A stretch of 5,899 nucleotides of DNA from CAADGY01 sp035714225 (GTDB taxonomy: Bacteria; Acidobacteriota; Terriglobia; Bryobacterales; Bryobacteraceae). Below, piece by piece: positions 5,331 through 5,899 of this stretch. The stretch is taken from NCBI GenBank assembly GCA_035714225.1, contig DASTMK010000443.1, positions 1 to 5,899 of the forward strand. The letters are read 5' to 3'. The position numbers and the translations under genes were made by a program. The notes beneath the pieces were generated by a model. That model made no database searches and was not told where the DNA came from. It saw only the letters and a list, made by a program, of their open reading frames with translations. The stretch's first letter is position 1, and every line of letters begins with the position of its first letter.

Positions 5331-5899
5331 TCCTTCTACCTACTCAATTGCGCTCCTGCTCACGCTGGTGTCCATGATCTGTTGGGGATCGTGGGCCAAC
5401 ACGCAGAAGCTTGCGGGCAAGTGGCGTTTTGAGCTTTTTTACTTCGATTATTCGTTCGGTGTCCTGCTGACGGCCCTCGTCGCGGCCTACACCTTCGGTT
5501 CCATGGGCGATGGGCTTTCGTTCATGGATAATCTCGCGATTTCGTCGCGCCGTAACATCGCCTTCGGTTTGGCGGGTGGAGTCGTCTTCAACCTCGCAAA
5601 CATGCTCCTGGTGGCGGCCATCAGCATCGCGGGCTTGTCGGTTGCATTTCCCGTGGGAATCGGGCTGGCGCTTGTCATCGGCGTTGTCTGGAACTACTCC
5701 ATTAATCCGCAAGGCAACCCCACCTTGATCTTCGCCGGCGCGGGTCTGGTGACCGTCGCCATTATTGTGGATGCGCTGGCGTACCGTGCGCACGCGGCCG
5801 CGCGGCAGAAAAGCGCCGCTTCCGGTTCCAGAAGTGGAGCTAGCCGCTTCTGGAAAGGAATTCTGCTCAGCATTGTAAGCGGCGTCCTGATGGGCTCCT
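5323..5899 (+). CDS. DMT-superfamily transporter, ureide permease-like (3' truncated by window end)
   Basis: An open frame from ATG 5323 to the window edge gives the first 192 residues of a polytopic inner-membrane protein. Hydrophobic segments lie at about 6-25, 42-60, 79-100, 104-123 and 133-155. A basic, serine-rich cytoplasmic-type linker follows (HAAARQKSAASGSRSGASR, 157-175), and the start of a sixth segment is cut off. This matches the first five-helix half of a 10-TM drug/metabolite transporter. The opening MICWGSWANTQKLAGKWRFE, then LFYFDYSFGVLLTAL, and later AGGVVFNLANMLLVAAISIA and GLSVAFPVGIGLALVIG, resembles the ureide permease and glucose/ribose-porter branch, which imports small polar metabolites. 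The substrate is not predictable. The nearest in-frame upstream stop is the TGA of the previous gene (5287-5289), so the start lies at or after 5290; ATG 5323 is the first candidate and lacks a Shine-Dalgarno sequence. Internal GTG or ATG codons (for example M18 at 5374) remain possible. Confidence 0.78.
   Translation, partial: MILPSTYSIALLLTLVSMICWGSWANTQKLAGKWRFELFYFDYSFGVLLTALVAAYTFGSMGDGLSFMDNLAISSRRNIAFGLAGGVVFNLANMLLVAAISIAGLSVAFPVGIGLALVIGVVWNYSINPQGNPTLIFAGAGLVTVAIIVDALAYRAHAAARQKSAASGSRSGASRFWKGILLSIVSGVLMGS
5826..5855 (+). repeat. near-perfect hairpin inside the transporter gene
   Basis: The left arm TTCCAGAAGTGG (5826-5837) and right arm CCGCTTCTGGAA (5844-5855) pair over 12 positions with one G-T wobble. 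They enclose a six-base loop, AGCTAG. The nine outer pairs are perfect. It encodes residues 168-178, in the linker between the two halves of the transporter. No T run follows, so it is not a terminator. Confidence 0.7.

Noticed and set aside
5344..5793. A 149-codon minus-strand frame near the right edge
   Set aside because: It is antisense to a clear membrane-protein frame with regular hydrophobic segments. Its translation is hydrophilic and low in complexity, as expected for the complement of such a gene.

Overview
The window is 5.9 kb of moderately GC-rich, densely coding bacterial chromosome. There are eight protein-coding genes, two of them cut by the window edges, and no RNA genes, insertion sequences, phage genes or CRISPR arrays. 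The style suggests Acidobacteriota, perhaps a Solibacter/Bryobacter-like member. The evidence is a secreted TPR protein, an orphan NuoI, a CPVC redoxin, a divergent acetate kinase and a ureide-permease-like transporter, each an ordinary stand-alone gene. This assignment is inference from gene content, not from a marker gene.

Layout. Bases 1-199 hold the end of an anti-sigma-factor-antagonist (STAS) protein. Nine bases later comes a CoA-disulfide-reductase-family flavoprotein (209-1513, +). It is followed by a cytoplasmic CPVC redoxin (1590-2087, +), probably with its own promoter, and then NuoI (2158-2667, +), a two-[4Fe-4S] subunit of complex I standing apart from other nuo genes. NuoI converges on and overlaps by 38 bp a two-gene minus-strand unit: an exported TPR protein (4859-3750) followed after 4 bp by an atypical acetate-kinase-family protein (3745-2630, TTG start). 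A short divergent promoter region (about 4860-4932) separates this unit from a small secreted beta-rich protein (4933-5289, +). Last is the first part of a DMT-superfamily membrane transporter (5323 to the window end, +).

How the genes fit together. The plus-strand genes at 209-2667 share a redox theme (thiol/disulfide flavoenzyme, redoxin, NADH-dehydrogenase iron-sulfur subunit), but gaps of 70-76 bp and a likely internal promoter argue against one tight operon. The TPR and acetate-kinase genes are almost certainly co-transcribed. The two genes after the divergent promoter may also be co-transcribed.

The most notable points are: (1) the acetate-kinase homologue keeps the family spacing exactly but lacks about 34 N-terminal residues and carries K, E and G where the active-site R91, D148 and N211 of the Methanosarcina enzyme would be; (2) there are overlapping face-to-face promoters between the TPR gene and the small secreted protein; (3) a 12-bp-arm hairpin lies inside the transporter's linker coding sequence; (4) a degenerate copy of what looks like a dispersed repeat lies exactly where the transporter gene starts. 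No clearly new multi-gene system is visible here.
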